NCBI GenBank assembly: GCA_015075635.1
Contig: JABTUA010000002.1
Span: forward strand, 2,794,708 to 2,858,707
From: Polyangiaceae bacterium
GTDB taxonomy: Bacteria; Myxococcota_A; Polyangia; Polyangiales; Polyangiaceae
DNA: 64,000 nucleotides
Direction of reading: 5' to 3'
Position 1 is the first letter of the stretch. Every line of letters begins with the position of its first letter. A program made the position numbers and the translations under genes. Below the pieces are notes generated by a model. That model did not search any database. It saw nothing but the letters and a program-made list of their open reading frames with translations, and had not been told where the DNA came from. Shown here one piece after another: positions 38,607 through 46,307 of this stretch.

Positions 38607-40019
38607 TCAGTACGGGTTGTCGCTGGTGTTTGCGGGCGGCGGCGGCTTCGGCGCCACCACCGGCGGCGGCTTCGGCGCAGGCGGCGTCGGAGCGACTACC
38701 GGCGGCGGCTTCGGCGCAGGCGGCGTCGGAGCAACCACGGGCGGCGGCTTCGGCGCCACCACCGGCGGCGGCTTCGGGGCGGGCGGCGGCGCGGCGGTCT
38801 TCTCCGGCGGCGCCGCGGAAGGCTCGGGCTTGGCGCTCGCCGCGGGCTCTTCGGTGGGAGCGGCCGTCGCGGTCTCGGCCGGCGTGGGCTCCGGCTTCGG
38901 CTCCGCGGTCTTCTCCGGCGTCGCAGCGGTCGTCGGCTGCGGAGGAGGGGTCACCGGAGTCTCCGGCGCCTTCTCGCGCGTGAACATGAACACGGCGCCG
39001 GCGATCACGGCGACCGCGACCAGGAGCGCGACGGCCTTGCCGGCGCCGCCACCGCTGGCTTGCGCCTCCGGAACGACAGCCGGAGCGGGGCGAACGCTCG
39101 CCACGGGCTTGACGCTCTCCTTCTTCTCGACGCGCGATTCGGGCGGAGGCTCGGGCTCCGGCCGGACCGAGGGCTTCTTCTCTTCGGGCGCGGCGGCGGC
39201 CGGCGCCTCGCTCTTCGCGGCAGCCGGTGGCTCGCTGGGCGCCTTTGCGGCCGGCTTCTCCGAAGGCTTGGGCTCCGGCGCCGGCGCCTCGCCGACTTCG
39301 TCCATGGAACCGCCGGCCTCACGCAGCGCGTCCTTCAAGAGCTCCGCGGCCTGCTTCATGACGGTGCGATCCTCGGGCGGAGGCATGTCCTTCTCCGAGT
39401 CGGTCTTCGGGAAGAAGGAGGGCTCGTCCTTGGCGGCAGGCGCCGGCTCCGACGGCTTGGCGGGCGCGGTGGACTGCGACGCTGCGACCGCGCCGAGCCC
39501 GATCATGGTGGACTTGCGCTTCGGTCCCTCGGCAGCGGCGGCCTTGGCGGCTGCGACGGGAGCCGCGGAAGGAGCGGCCGCCGCCGGCTTGGCGGCCGGA
39601 GCCGCGGAAGGAGCGGCTGACGGCTTGGCTGCCGCGCCGCCTTCGGCCTCACCGGCCTCGAACGCCGCGCCACCTTCTCCGCGCCCCTTGACCAAGGTGT
39701 CGATGACCTTGGTGGATTCGTCGTCGATCTTGATGAACTTCACGCCCATCCCCGAGGGGCGCTCGGCGTCGTTGTCGGTGGATTCACGCTTCCAGACCAC
39801 GCGCCCCACGCCCTGCATCACCTTCTTGTCCTCGGCGATCTTCACCTCGAACTTCAGCAGCGTTCCGGGCGGAAACGGCGAGGGGGTCTTGATGAACATG
39901 CCGCCGCGGCTGACGTCGTGGGAGTGGTGCTCGATGAACTCGTCGAGGGTCGCGCTCTTGTAGCGGACCGTCATCGTCAGCACCTTCGCGCGCGGGTCTT
40001 TTCGCGTGTCCTGGGACAT
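38607..40019 (-). CDS. PilZ-domain protein with disordered linker, membrane span and Pro-rich tail
   Basis: The 470-residue protein begins with a PilZ domain of the myxobacterial type (about 1-115). The RxxxR-like element lies in RKDPRAKVLTMTVRY and the second signature in SHDVSRGGMFIKT. After that comes a long Ala/Pro/Lys/Glu-rich region, one membrane helix near residues 326-345 (AVALLVAVAVIAGAVFMF), and a tail of about 125 residues dominated by APKPPPVV and APTPP repeats. PilZ domains bind cyclic di-GMP; here some RxxxR residues are altered, so binding should be tested. The tail resembles TonB-like Pro-rich segments that span the periplasm. A separate short PilZ gene is divergently transcribed 150 bp away. 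Confidence 0.85.
   Translation of the reverse strand: MSQDTRKDPRAKVLTMTVRYKSATLDEFIEHHSHDVSRGGMFIKTPSPFPPGTLLKFEVKIAEDKKVMQGVGRVVWKRESTDNDAERPSGMGVKFIKIDDESTKVIDTLVKGRGEGGAAFEAGEAEGGAAAKPSAAPSAAPAAKPAAAAPSAAPVAAAKAAAAEGPKRKSTMIGLGAVAASQSTAPAKPSEPAPAAKDEPSFFPKTDSEKDMPPPEDRTVMKQAAELLKDALREAGGSMDEVGEAPAPEPKPSEKPAAKAPSEPPAAAKSEAPAAAAPEEKKPSVRPEPEPPPESRVEKKESVKPVASVRPAPAVVPEAQASGGGAGKAVALLVAVAVIAGAVFMFTREKAPETPVTPPPQPTTAATPEKTAEPKPEPTPAETATAAPTEEPAASAKPEPSAAPPEKTAAPPPAPKPPPVVAPKPPPVVAPTPPAPKPPPVVAPTPPAPKPPPVVAPKPPPPANTSDNPY
38640..38790 (-). repeat. In-gene repeat coding for Pro-rich tail
   Basis: GCGCAGGCGGCGTCGGAGC and related 27-39 bp units recur between 38640 and 38790 and encode APKPPPVV and APTPP blocks at the C-terminus of the PilZ protein. 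The copies are in frame. Confidence 0.75.
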
Positions 40020-40167
40020 TGAGCTCTCTTCCGTACTCTGACGCGCCGCTTCTCGGCGCGCTTTGGTTCCGGCCCGAAGCCGGCGTTGGGAACGCTATCC
40101 TACCCCCACCCGCGCGGCGACCCCAAGTCCATCACCGGGAGGGGCCGTGGTAGCGTGTGCGGAGAAG

Positions 40168-40503
40168 ATGAGCGGACACGGCCATTTCCGAGGGCTCGCC
40201 CGCCAGCCGGTCCGGCTCACCGGGGCGCTCGGGGGCGCCGACGGGCTGTGGCGCCGCCCGGCGCGAATCATCGATCTGTCCCTGGGCGGCGCGCGCCTCG
40301 CGACCGACGCGGAGGTGCCGCCCGGGGCCGCCGTGCGCCTTTCGGTCGAGAGCCCGAACCGCTGGGACCCGCTCGAGCTGCCTGCGCGGGTGGCCTGGGC
40401 TCATAGCGGCGAAGGCGGGAGCGAGCTCGGCCTCTCCTTCGAGGCTTCCCCCGCCCTGATGCGCGGCCTGCTCGACCTCTTGGCTGCCGACCTCTACGAG
40501 TGA
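40168..40503 (+). CDS. Single-domain PilZ protein
   Basis: The 111-residue protein consists of one PilZ domain. It has RQPVR near residue 12 (RxxxR) and DLSLGGARLAT near 36 (D/N-x-S-x-x-G), so both cyclic di-GMP binding elements are intact, unlike in the larger neighbour. The domain then continues with LPARVAWAHSGEGGSELGLSF, typical of the barrel's end. ATG 40168 is preceded by GGAGAAG; the open frame extends upstream to 40063 without an RBS. Free PilZ proteins act as c-di-GMP-responsive adaptors in motility or polysaccharide export. The target is not evident from the neighbours. Confidence 0.85.
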   Translation: MSGHGHFRGLARQPVRLTGALGGADGLWRRPARIIDLSLGGARLATDAEVPPGAAVRLSVESPNRWDPLELPARVAWAHSGEGGSELGLSFEASPALMRGLLDLLAADLYE

Positions 40504-40510
40504 GCAGCAG

Positions 40511-41515
40511 TCACTCGATGGGGCCGCGACCACGCAGCGCCCGGTCGTGGAACAGCAGCATCTCGTAGACGCCCGGTCCGCGGTTGAACACGTAGTCGTG
40601 GGGCCCGGGCACGACCCGGAGCTCGTGCGAAATCCCGGCGTCCGTCAGCGCCTTGGAGATGTTCTTGTTCGCGCGCAGGAAGAAGTCACCGTCGCTGGTC
40701 AACAGCCGGATGGAGAGCTTCGGGTTCTTCTCCCGGGCCATCTTGGCGCGCCGGGCCAGCTCGGGCGCGTCCGCCGAGTCGAACGCCGCTTGCAGCGCGC
40801 CGACCGCGCCGAAGGCCTCCGCGCGCTCCAGGCCGATCAGCACCGAGGCGCGGCCGCCCAAGCTGACGCCGTCGATGCCCGTGGACCCGGCGGTGCCGAG
40901 CGCGGGGGTCTCGCGGTAGACGCGCGGCAACAGCTCATCGACCAAGAAGCGCCCGAACGGCAGCGCGGCGCTGAAGGGCTTGTCCCCAGCCAAGATGTCC
41001 GGTGTGTACGGACACACCACGACCAGGTCGCCGAACGGCGTCTCGCCGAGCGCGGCGTTCAGGCGCCCGAGACGCTCCGGAGCGGCTAGGTTCTCCAGAT
41101 CTTTCGGGACCAGTGGCGGCGCGTGCAGGCGCTCGAGCGCCGTGGCCAAGCCGTAGTCGTCCACCCAACCGCGCGCGCCGTGGGCTGGCCCCTTGAACGC
41201 CTCGCCCCGGCCGTGCATGGCGATCAACACCGGAAAACGCTGGCCCTCGCGCCGCGGCGGCAGACGGACCACGACCTGCATCGCCCCGACGGGCGTCGAG
41301 TCGTAGACCCAGGTCAGCTCCCGCGCCGGGAGCAGCGGGGCGTTGGGAGGCACGCCGCTCTCGGGCCCGTCGCTGGGCGTGCTGCTCGCGCTCGGCGGCG
41401 CTGCCGCCGCGCTCGGAGCACGCTCGGCCGGCGCCGGCGGGTTGGCCCTGGCGCCGCAGCCGTCGCAGGCCACGAGCAGGAGCGCGAACCCGAGCGGCGC
41501 GCGCCGCGCCGTCAC
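40511..41515 (-). CDS. Secreted alpha/beta hydrolase (esterase-like) lipoprotein
   Basis: The 334-residue protein has a signal with lipobox LVAC near residue 17, then a Pro/Ala/Ser linker. The alpha/beta hydrolase domain has FPVLIAMHGRGEAFKG near 115 (the oxyanion region HGxG) and the nucleophile elbow DGVSLGGRAS near 217. A late Asp and His follow in LTSDGDFFL and PGPHDYVFNRG. It resembles esterase D/PHB depolymerase-type enzymes; the substrate is unknown. The GTG start at 41515 overlaps the stop of gloB as GTGA, so the two genes are translationally coupled. Its gene end is seven bases from the stop of the convergent PilZ gene. Confidence 0.82.
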   Translation of the reverse strand: MTARRAPLGFALLLVACDGCGARANPPAPAERAPSAAAAPPSASSTPSDGPESGVPPNAPLLPARELTWVYDSTPVGAMQVVVRLPPRREGQRFPVLIAMHGRGEAFKGPAHGARGWVDDYGLATALERLHAPPLVPKDLENLAAPERLGRLNAALGETPFGDLVVVCPYTPDILAGDKPFSAALPFGRFLVDELLPRVYRETPALGTAGSTGIDGVSLGGRASVLIGLERAEAFGAVGALQAAFDSADAPELARRAKMAREKNPKLSIRLLTSDGDFFLRANKNISKALTDAGISHELRVVPGPHDYVFNRGPGVYEMLLFHDRALRGRGPIE

Positions 41516-42285
41516 TTGAACGAGTCCTTCGCCGCCCGTATCGCCGCCAGCACCTCGATCGGGCTCGCGGCTCCCGAGAGCCGCTCCGCGACGCTCTTCT
41601 GGATCTCCTCGCTCTCGCAGCGCATGAACGGGTTCGTGCGCCGCTCCTCGCCGATGGTCGAAGGCACCGAGGGCTCGCCGCGCTCGCGCAGCACCGCGAC
41701 ACGCTCGGCCTTGGCGCGCACGTCGGCGTTGCTCGGCTCGACGTGCGCGGCGAAGCGCAGGTTCGACGCCGTGTACTCGTGCCCGCAGTACACCCGCGTC
41801 TCGTCCGGCAGCGCGCCGAGCTTCTCGTTCAGCGACTCGTACATCTGGGCCGGAGTGCCCTCGAAGAGCCGACCGCAGCCGGCGGCGAACAGTGTGTCCC
41901 CGGTGAACACAGCGTCGCCGGTCACGTAGGCCACCGCCCCCGAGGTGTGCCCCGGCACATGCAACGCCCGGAACGCGAGCCCGGCCGCTTCGAAGCTCTC
42001 GCCGTGGGTGAGCTTCGAGCTCAGGAGCGGGATGCGGCCGGCGTCCGAGCCGTGCCCGTACACCGGGAGCTCGCCGAAGGCCTGACACAGCTCCTCGTTG
42101 CCCCCGGTGTGGTCCCAGTGGTGGTGGGTGTTCAGGATCCCCGCGAGCTCGAGGCCGTGGGCGTCGAGCGCGCCTCTCACCGGCTCCGCCTCGCTCGGGT
42201 CGACCACGAGCGCGCGCCGGCTGCCCTCCGCGTGGATCAGGTAGGCGTAGTTGTCCTGGAGGCAGGGCACGATGATGACGCGCAT
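41512..42285 (-). CDS. gloB: Hydroxyacylglutathione hydrolase (glyoxalase II)
   Basis: The 257-residue protein is a metallo-beta-lactamase fold hydrolase with the metal site THHHWDHTGG near residue 53. Later ligands lie in VPGHTSGAVAY, TGDTLFAAGCGRLFEG and VYCGHEYTASNLRFA, the last two being diagnostic of glyoxalase II. It hydrolyses S-D-lactoylglutathione to D-lactate and glutathione in methylglyoxal detoxification. The N-terminus MRVIIVPCLQDNYAYLI also matches the family. It is coupled by a 4-base overlap to the esterase-like gene. The start is 62 bases from the tRNA-Arg gene, which is on the other strand. Confidence 0.95.
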   Translation of the reverse strand: MRVIIVPCLQDNYAYLIHAEGSRRALVVDPSEAEPVRGALDAHGLELAGILNTHHHWDHTGGNEELCQAFGELPVYGHGSDAGRIPLLSSKLTHGESFEAAGLAFRALHVPGHTSGAVAYVTGDAVFTGDTLFAAGCGRLFEGTPAQMYESLNEKLGALPDETRVYCGHEYTASNLRFAAHVEPSNADVRAKAERVAVLRERGEPSVPSTIGEERRTNPFMRCESEEIQKSVAERLSGAASPIEVLAAIRAAKDSFK

Positions 42286-42347
42286 TTCGCGGCCATCTTA
42301 CCAGCATTGCCCCATCGCGCTGCCTGGGCTAAGCATGGCGCCCTTTT

Positions 42348-42421
42348 GCGCCCGTAGCTCAGCTGGATAGAGCGACGGCCTCCGGAGCCGTAGGTCAGAG
42401 GTTCGAATCCTCTCGGGCGCG
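42348..42421 (+). tRNA. tRNA-Arg (anticodon CCG)
   Basis: A complete 74-nt cloverleaf can be folded: acceptor GCGCCCG with CGGGCGC, D-stem GCTC/GAGC, anticodon stem ACGGC/GCCGT with loop CTCCGGA, variable loop AGGTC, and T-arm AGAGG-TTCGAAT-CCTCT. The anticodon CCG reads the Arg codon CGG. The CCA end is not encoded. All stems are perfectly paired, so it should be functional. CGG is a common codon in this GC-rich genome. Confidence 0.97.
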
Positions 42422-42422
42422 C

Positions 42423-42440
42423 TGATTGCTTTCGCAATCA
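42423..42440 (+). terminator. Hairpin just after tRNA-Arg
   Basis: TGATTGC and GCAATCA form a 7-bp stem with loop TTTC, beginning two bases after the tRNA. It is not followed by a T run, so it is either a weak terminator or a processing signal. Confidence 0.5.
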
Positions 42441-42456
42441 TCGCCCCCTCCGCTGC

Positions 42457-42945
42457 TCAGCCTCCCTGCTTGCGGCGCTCGTCGAGCGTCGCCTCAATCT
42501 GCATCGCCATCAGCCTGTCCTTCGGACGGCCGAGTTTCCGCTTCACTTCGAGCAACCTCTCCAGAGTGAGGACACGCACCTCGACCCCTCCGAGATCGAC
42601 GCTGGTGGTGTCTGCGATCACGTCGTCGTAGGTCGTCGCCTCTTCGATCGTTCCCAAGACGTCGAGCACGCCGTGCCGGGTCTCGAGCAGAAGGTGGCCA
42701 GGTCCTTCCAGGTGCGAGGCGTTCGGTCGGAGGCGTCGCGAATCCCCCCGGAACACCGCATCGAGCTCGGTCAATGCGCTCAGCAATCGCTGGACGTTCT
42801 CCGGTGACCGAGACCTGAGCACGTCGATGTCGCGTGTCACCACCGGGACGCCCCCGATCACGGCGGCCATGCCACCGACGACGACCATGTCCACCTGGTG
42901 CGCACGCAGCGTGCGGAGGATCTCCAGAAGCCTAGGCTCGGACAT
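42457..42945 (-). CDS. Nucleotidyltransferase-fold protein (AbiEii/MNT-like)
   Basis: The 162-residue protein shows the minimal nucleotidyltransferase pattern. A GG pair lies in VVVGGMAAVIGG near residue 24, followed by TRDIDVL with the two metal-binding Asp residues (D-x-D) near 38-40. The rest (RPNASHLEGPGHLLLETRHGVLDVLG, in shorter segments; VRVLTLERLLEVKRKLGRPKD) fits the family of small nucleotidyltransferases seen in toxin-antitoxin pairs and elsewhere. ATG 42945 was chosen because it overlaps the small upstream gene. A third catalytic acid may be the D in VLDVLG. The activity is untested; some of these proteins AMPylate or add nucleotides to tRNA or partner proteins. Confidence 0.75.
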   Translation of the reverse strand: MSEPRLLEILRTLRAHQVDMVVVGGMAAVIGGVPVVTRDIDVLRSRSPENVQRLLSALTELDAVFRGDSRRLRPNASHLEGPGHLLLETRHGVLDVLGTIEEATTYDDVIADTTSVDLGGVEVRVLTLERLLEVKRKLGRPKDRLMAMQIEATLDERRKQGG

Positions 42946-43120
42946 CGCGCGCGGCCCGGCCAGCCGCCTCCAACTTCTCGATGTCGGCGAGCAGCAGGTC
43001 GTGTGTCCGAACACGCTCGGCGGGGCTCATCGCCAGGACGTACCGCACGAGCGTGCGATCGACGCCATTCGCATCGTAATCCGGCTCCGGCACCAAGGGT
43101 CGTCGAGACGAATCGTCCAC
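42932..43120 (-). CDS. Small partner protein of the nucleotidyltransferase (62 aa)
   Basis: A GTG at 43120 opens a 62-codon frame that overlaps the nucleotidyltransferase gene by 14 bases. The product contains VDRTLVRYVLAMSPAERVRTHDLL, recalling a short motif (DRTL-x-R-x-x-L-x-L/M-x-P-A-E-R) that I remember in small proteins encoded just before such nucleotidyltransferases in many bacteria. It may be an antitoxin-like or accessory subunit. The start is uncertain because the frame is open up to 43231. The gap 43121-43234 contains nothing else that I recognise. Confidence 0.6.
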   Translation of the reverse strand: MDDSSRRPLVPEPDYDANGVDRTLVRYVLAMSPAERVRTHDLLLADIEKLEAAGRAARDVRA

Positions 43121-43234
43121 TAGCCGCAAACATAGCACGCAAGTGCTGACCGGCGACGGCTCGCCGACATGGCCGACTCGGTATGGCCCGGGGCGGGGAC
43201 TGCGCAGAGTGCCTTCGCAGTCGCCCCCCACGAC

Positions 43235-43720
43235 TCACTCGTCTTCGAACTCGATCACGTGGCGCAGGAACAGCTCGGACAAGATGCCGAGGGCCTCGAC
43301 CTGAGGCAGACCCGACGCCTCCACGATGGTCGCGAGCGGGGTGAGGCCGTTCACGAGCTGGAGCAGATGAGTGGAGCGCTCGTCCCTCACGCGCTGCGGG
43401 AGGTCCTCCGCTTCGACGGAAAGCTGGGGGATCCGTCCCAGATCGCCGACCCGAGACAGGTACAGCTTGCGCAGCTCCACGTTGCACATCTCCAGACACT
43501 GCTGGGCGTCGTGGTTCTCCGGCTCGCGCTCCAGGATGCTCTGCGCGACCAGCTGCGCTCCCGCGTAGTCGTCGTGCCTCAGGCGCTCGTACATCACGTG
43601 CAGGCGCCCGCCTTCGATGTCGTCCTCCGGCACGAAGCTGATGCGCTCCTCGGGCTCGTCCACCTCGGTCACGACCGGGGGTGGCAGGGGCGGAGGTTGC
43701 GAGCGGTGACGCTGTTCCAT
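43235..43720 (-). CDS. Small cytoplasmic protein of the kinase operon (helical, TPR-like)
   Basis: The 161-residue protein has a Pro-rich start (SQPPPLPPPVVTEVDEPEE). A helical region with GAQLVAQSILEREPENHDAQQC follows, like one or two TPR units. The C-terminal segment HLLQLVNGLTPLATIVEASGLPQ-type continues to ILSELFLRHVIEF and resembles the helix-turn-helix tail found in myxobacterial signalling proteins (DUF4388-like neighbourhood). No signal peptide. It starts two bases after the stop of the PEGA/TPR gene and is the last gene of the operon begun by the kinase at 46236. It may be an effector or scaffold of that kinase; this is inference. Confidence 0.75.
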   Translation of the reverse strand: MEQRHRSQPPPLPPPVVTEVDEPEERISFVPEDDIEGGRLHVMYERLRHDDYAGAQLVAQSILEREPENHDAQQCLEMCNVELRKLYLSRVGDLGRIPQLSVEAEDLPQRVRDERSTHLLQLVNGLTPLATIVEASGLPQVEALGILSELFLRHVIEFEDE

Positions 43721-43722
43721 GC

Positions 43723-44754
43723 TCAGAACGACCCGCTCACACCCAACCCGCCAGCGCGAGGACCGAGCACCGGCACGACCCGCGTGCGACGCGCGGACTT
43801 CTCGGGCGCCGAACCGCCGCTGCTCAGCAGGAGCACCACGCCCGCGCCCACGCCGACGGCGCCGACCGCGAAGCCGACGGTGGAGAAGGTCGCGGCGGTC
43901 TTGGCCTCGTCGCGGAGGTCGAGGCCCTTCTGGGTACAGCGGTTCGGATCGCTCTGTCCGATGGCCTCGCCGCAGTGGTCGTCGGACTCCTTCTTCTTCG
44001 AGAAGGTCGTGAGCCCGAAGTAGCTGCCGACGCCGACGCCCACCACGCCGACCCCGAGCGCGATCCAGCCGAGCGTGCTCCCGCCGCCGCCGGAGCTGGC
44101 CTTGGGCGCGGGTTTGTCCGCCGGTCCTTTCTCCGGTGCCGGCGCCTTGTCCGGCGCCGCGGCGGGCGCGACCTCCTCGGTCTCGAGCTCCGGAACCTCG
44201 AGCGTGGTCGTGCCCGCCGCGTCCTCGATCTGGAGCTGCTTCGTCCAGGTCTTCTTCCCGGGGGCCGACACCTTGATCTCCCGTGTGCCGGGGTCGATGG
44301 GCAGCGCCGTACCGAGCGCGCTCGCGCCGATCGCCGTGCCGTCGATCTCGAGCGTCGCGCCTTCGAGCCCCTTGGGCAGCTTGAAGCTCACCCGGGCCAG
44401 GCGCTTCGCCAGCTTCTCGGCTCGGGTGCGGGCGAGCTTCTCGCGCTCTCTGCTCTTTTCGCGCTTGGCGATGGCCGCGGCCTCGTTGAACTCCGCCCAG
44501 GCGCTGGCGGTCTTGCCTTGCTCGGCGTGGCACGTGGCGAGGTTCAACAGCGTGCCCAGGCGCTCGGAGAGCTTCAGGCTCTCGGCCAGCTTCGGGCAGG
44601 CTTCGTCCCACTTCTTCTCTTCCATCAGCTTCTTGGCGTCGTCGAACAGGGCGTCAGCGGCGGCCTTGTCCGCCGCCGACTCCGCGAGCGCGGCGGACGA
44701 CAGCGAGAGAGAGAGGGCGGCGGCGCAGAGCTGGGCGGTGATCAGTCGGGACAT
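43723..44754 (-). CDS. Secreted TPR/PEGA-like protein of the kinase operon
   Basis: The 343-residue protein has a Sec signal (ITAQLCAAALSLSLSSAALA). An N-terminal TPR-like part follows (ALFDDAKKLMEEKKWDEAC and LGTLLNLATCHAEQGKTASA), then a coiled, highly charged helix. Next is a PEGA-like beta segment (GATLEIDGTAIGA ... TREIKVSAPGKKTW), an Ala/Pro/Lys linker and two membrane helices (about 232-255 and 292-315). The combination of TPR, PEGA and paired helices downstream of a Ser/Thr kinase gene is a recurring pattern in Polyangia. It sits three bases after the kinase stop. It probably acts at the cell envelope; the function is unknown. Confidence 0.8.
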   Translation of the reverse strand: MSRLITAQLCAAALSLSLSSAALAESAADKAAADALFDDAKKLMEEKKWDEACPKLAESLKLSERLGTLLNLATCHAEQGKTASAWAEFNEAAAIAKREKSREREKLARTRAEKLAKRLARVSFKLPKGLEGATLEIDGTAIGASALGTALPIDPGTREIKVSAPGKKTWTKQLQIEDAAGTTTLEVPELETEEVAPAAAPDKAPAPEKGPADKPAPKASSGGGGSTLGWIALGVGVVGVGVGSYFGLTTFSKKKESDDHCGEAIGQSDPNRCTQKGLDLRDEAKTAATFSTVGFAVGAVGVGAGVVLLLSSGGSAPEKSARRTRVVPVLGPRAGGLGVSGSF

Positions 44755-44757
44755 GGG

Positions 44758-46236
44758 TCAGTAGCTGTCGCTCAGCAGATCTTCGGCGCGCTTGCCGGGA
44801 CGGCCGGGCTTGACCGGTTTCTTCACGGGCTGAAGCGCCGGGGAGGCGCTCGCGCTCGGCGCGACAGGAGCACTGGCGACTGGCTCGGCGCTCGGTGCAG
44901 TCGCGACGGCGGTGGCGCTCGGGGAAGGCTCGACCGCTGGCGCGGCGCTCGGAGGCGGAGCGGGAACGGGGGGCGTGGCAGCAAGCGCTGAGACCGGCGC
45001 AGGCGAGCTCGGGTTCGAGCCAGCCAGGGCGAGCGCCAGCACGGCGCCCGCGCCCAAGAGCGCCAGCGCGCCCACTGCGACGAGCAACCCGCGGCGCTTT
45101 GGCCGAAACTCGGCGGCGGCGGCCTGCGTCACCGGCCCGACGGTGCCGACGGTCAGGTCGTCGGTCGCAGCTCGACGCTGCATCGGGCGCGTCAGCTCCT
45201 CCGCCGGCGGCGGTGGGCGCGGGAGCGGCGACGCGGGAGTGGGCGCGAGGGCGGCGGCGGGAACGCCGAGCTGGCCGCCCACGAGCAGCGCGGTGATGCG
45301 CTGCACGCTGGGCTGCGACGCCGGCGTACCGAACGGCGCAAGCGCCAAGGCGAGCTCGGCCACGTTGCGGTAGCGGCGCTCGCGATCGCGCTCCAGGCAG
45401 CGGTCGATCACCTGGCCAATTCCGTCGGGCACGTCGCTACGCGTCTCGCGGATGGGCGGCGGCACGTGCAAGAGGACCTTGCCGATGGTCTCGCCCATCG
45501 TGGTGCCGGCAAACGGGCTCCTGCCGTCGAGGAGCTGGTAGAGGATCACGCCGAGCGACCAGATGTCCGTGCGCGCGTCCACGTTCTTGGCGTTCTGCAC
45601 CTGCTCCGGCGACATGTAGCGCGGGGAGCCCAGCATGGTGGCGGTCGCAGTCAGATCTTCCTCGGTGCTCTCGTCCGTTGCCATCAGCTTGCTGATGCCG
45701 AAGTCGAGCACCTTGACCTCGCGGGCGCGTCCCGGCTTCTGGCACAAGAAGAGGTTGCTCGGCTTGAGGTCGCGATGGACGATGCCGACGGCGTGCGCCT
45801 CGGCGATGCCCTCCAAGGCCTGGAGCAAGAGGTCCACGGTCTCCCCCACCGGCAGTCGGCCGCGGGTCTTGAGCTCGTGGCCCAGGTCGTGGCCGACCAG
45901 GTGCTCCATCACCATGTAGGGCGAGCCGTCGGGCAAGGTGCCGCAGTCGAAGACGCGACACACCCGCGTGGACTCGATGCACGCCGCAGCGCGTGCCTCG
46001 CGCAGGAAGCGCTCGACGCTCTGCGCGTGCTGCGCGTCCGAGAGCAGAAACTTGACGGCGTAGCGCTGGCCGAGCTGTACGTGCTCGGCGGCCACCACGA
46101 CGCCCATGCCCCCGGCCGCCAGGATCTCGACCACGCGGTACTTGTCCGCGATGAGCTCGCCGACCTTCACCGGGGAGCGCTCCGCCGCGCTCTTCTTGGG
46201 CTTGCCGCCGGAGCCGGAGCCGTATCCCGAGGACAT
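44758..46236 (-). CDS. Ser/Thr protein kinase with periplasmic Pro/Ala/Ser-rich tail
   Basis: The 492-residue protein has a kinase domain (about 30-300) with ILAAGGMGVVVAAEH, AVKFLL, HRDLKPSN near 154, VLDFGISKLM and RYMSPEQVQ, so it looks active. One membrane helix lies near 382-402 (GLLVAVGALALLGAGAVLAL). The outer part is only about 90 residues of Pro, Ala, Ser and Val with no folded domain, ending KRAEDLLSDSY. A short or disordered outer part means that the sensor is probably a separate protein, perhaps the PEGA/TPR product of the next gene three bases downstream. It is divergent from the LamG lipoprotein gene across about 70 bases. Confidence 0.92.
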   Translation of the reverse strand: MSSGYGSGSGGKPKKSAAERSPVKVGELIADKYRVVEILAAGGMGVVVAAEHVQLGQRYAVKFLLSDAQHAQSVERFLREARAAACIESTRVCRVFDCGTLPDGSPYMVMEHLVGHDLGHELKTRGRLPVGETVDLLLQALEGIAEAHAVGIVHRDLKPSNLFLCQKPGRAREVKVLDFGISKLMATDESTEEDLTATATMLGSPRYMSPEQVQNAKNVDARTDIWSLGVILYQLLDGRSPFAGTTMGETIGKVLLHVPPPIRETRSDVPDGIGQVIDRCLERDRERRYRNVAELALALAPFGTPASQPSVQRITALLVGGQLGVPAAALAPTPASPLPRPPPPAEELTRPMQRRAATDDLTVGTVGPVTQAAAAEFRPKRRGLLVAVGALALLGAGAVLALALAGSNPSSPAPVSALAATPPVPAPPPSAAPAVEPSPSATAVATAPSAEPVASAPVAPSASASPALQPVKKPVKPGRPGKRAEDLLSDSY

Positions 46237-46307
46237 GGAGCCTTCAGGATAGCGGGCTCCGTCCCCTCCGCAAAGCGCCCGATTTCGCGGTATGCTCGGC
46301 GGTCAAC

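Noticed and set aside
42348..43120. Genomic island inserted at tRNA-Arg
   Set aside because: No integrase and no second copy of the tRNA 3' end were seen in the window, and GC content does not change.
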